A program made the translations under genes and the position numbers. 6,408 nucleotides of DNA from Tepidiphilus sp. (GTDB taxonomy: Bacteria > Pseudomonadota > Gammaproteobacteria > Burkholderiales > Rhodocyclaceae), in NCBI GenBank assembly GCA_028684345.1, contig JAQUGB010000100.1, positions 1 to 6,408 of the forward strand, in the 5' to 3' direction. Within the stretch, counting starts at the first letter, position 1; each line of letters begins with the position of its first letter. Shown here in pieces: positions 6,321 to 6,408 of this stretch. The notes beneath the pieces were generated by a model. It saw only the letters and a list, made by a program, of their open reading frames with translations, was not told where the DNA came from and ran no database searches.

Positions 6321-6326
6321 GGAGAG
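6321..6326 (+). promoter_or_regulatory. Ribosome binding site deciding a TTG start
   Basis: GGAGAG lies 6 bases (counting from the GGAG core) before TTG at 6331. There is no ATG or GTG in frame nearby, so this purine-rich site is the main reason for calling the TTG start. It resembles the dksA ribosome site, which also contains CCGGAGAG. Confidence 0.6.
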
Positions 6327-6330
6327 ACCG

Positions 6331-6408
6331 TTGGAGCCATTCCTGCACGACACGCTCACGCAAGACAAGCGCCGCTTCGAGCCGCTCGACCCCGCTCGAG
6401 ATCGGAAG
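6331..6408 (+). CDS. cysS: Probable cysteinyl-tRNA synthetase, first ~23 codons only
   Basis: Only the 5' end is present. After a TTG start the reading is EPFL then HDTLTQDKRRFEPLDPAR, which matches the usual opening of CysRS (a short beta strand, then NTLTR.K..F.P..P..V.MYVCG). CysRS charges tRNA-Cys with cysteine using ATP. The Cys-containing YVCG zinc/active-site segment expected next falls beyond the window, so the call rests on a short stretch. The last three codons read Asp-Arg-Lys where the family normally has Val-Arg/Gly-Met/Leu. This departure coincides with an adapter-like sequence (6399-6408), so they may not be genomic. The gap to dksA is 42 bases with no visible promoter or terminator, so co-transcription with dksA is plausible. 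Confidence 0.6.
   Translation, partial: MEPFLHDTLTQDKRRFEPLDPARDRK
6399..6408. other. Possible residual Illumina adapter at sequence end
   Basis: The final ten bases, AGATCGGAAG, are identical to the first ten of the common Illumina read-through adapter (AGATCGGAAGAGC). The match sits exactly at the terminal edge, and the protein reading departs from the CysRS pattern at the same point. It could still be a chance genomic match. Confidence 0.6.

Noticed and set aside
5320..6363. A 347-codon minus-strand frame spanning the end of spoT and dksA
   Set aside because: It crosses two clear plus-strand genes and their intergenic region, with no domain or ribosome site.
1..6408. Mobile element, CRISPR array, phage or defence system
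   Set aside because: No transposase, inverted-repeat ends, spaced repeats, tRNA or integrase is seen. Apart from the kinase/phosphatase pair, all genes are core housekeeping or regulatory genes.

Overview
The window is GC-rich (by eye in the mid-60s per cent), densely coded chromosomal DNA from a proteobacterium. It is most likely a betaproteobacterium. The core order yicC-gmk-rpoZ-spoT is shared by Beta- and Gammaproteobacteria. The short 72-residue omega, the DksA ending in a reduced-cysteine zinc finger (CEETGEPIG ... RPTATLCLEA) and a PP2C phosphatase/Ser-Thr kinase pair next to yicC fit Betaproteobacteria best. That assignment is inferred from protein sequence as read, not from a search.

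Layout. Positions 1-1731 (minus strand): a PP2C-type protein phosphatase that runs off the left edge, preceded by a cytosolic Hanks-type Ser/Thr protein kinase. The two overlap by 4 bases (ATGA). Positions 1732-1781: a 50-base divergent control region with candidate promoters on both strands. Positions 1782-5727 (plus strand): yicC (endoribonuclease family), gmk (guanylate kinase), rpoZ (RNA polymerase omega) and spoT (bifunctional ppGpp synthetase/hydrolase), packed with a 4-base overlap or gaps of 4 and 7 bases, apparently as one operon. Positions 5728-5835: an intergenic gap with a good sigma-70-like promoter. Positions 5836-6288: a dksA-family transcription factor. Positions 6331-6408: the first codons of a gene that looks like cysS (cysteinyl-tRNA synthetase), cut by the right edge.

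The plus-strand genes form a coherent guanine-nucleotide and stringent-response neighbourhood. Gmk converts GMP to GDP, the precursor pool for GTP and ppGpp. SpoT makes and degrades ppGpp. Omega forms part of ppGpp site 1 on RNA polymerase, and DksA builds ppGpp site 2. A cysS gene would fit the amino-acid/tRNA side of the same physiology. The kinase/phosphatase pair is a reversible phosphorylation module whose targets cannot be read from the sequence.

I found no mobile element, CRISPR array, tRNA/rRNA or clearly new system. The points most worth a second look are: (a) the last ten bases equal the start of the common Illumina adapter, exactly where the cysS reading departs from the family pattern; (b) a perfect TATAAT inside gmk built from codons that are otherwise avoided here; (c) a nearly symmetric -10 element between the divergent kinase and yicC genes; (d) a dksA promoter with a GC-rich discriminator directly downstream of spoT.
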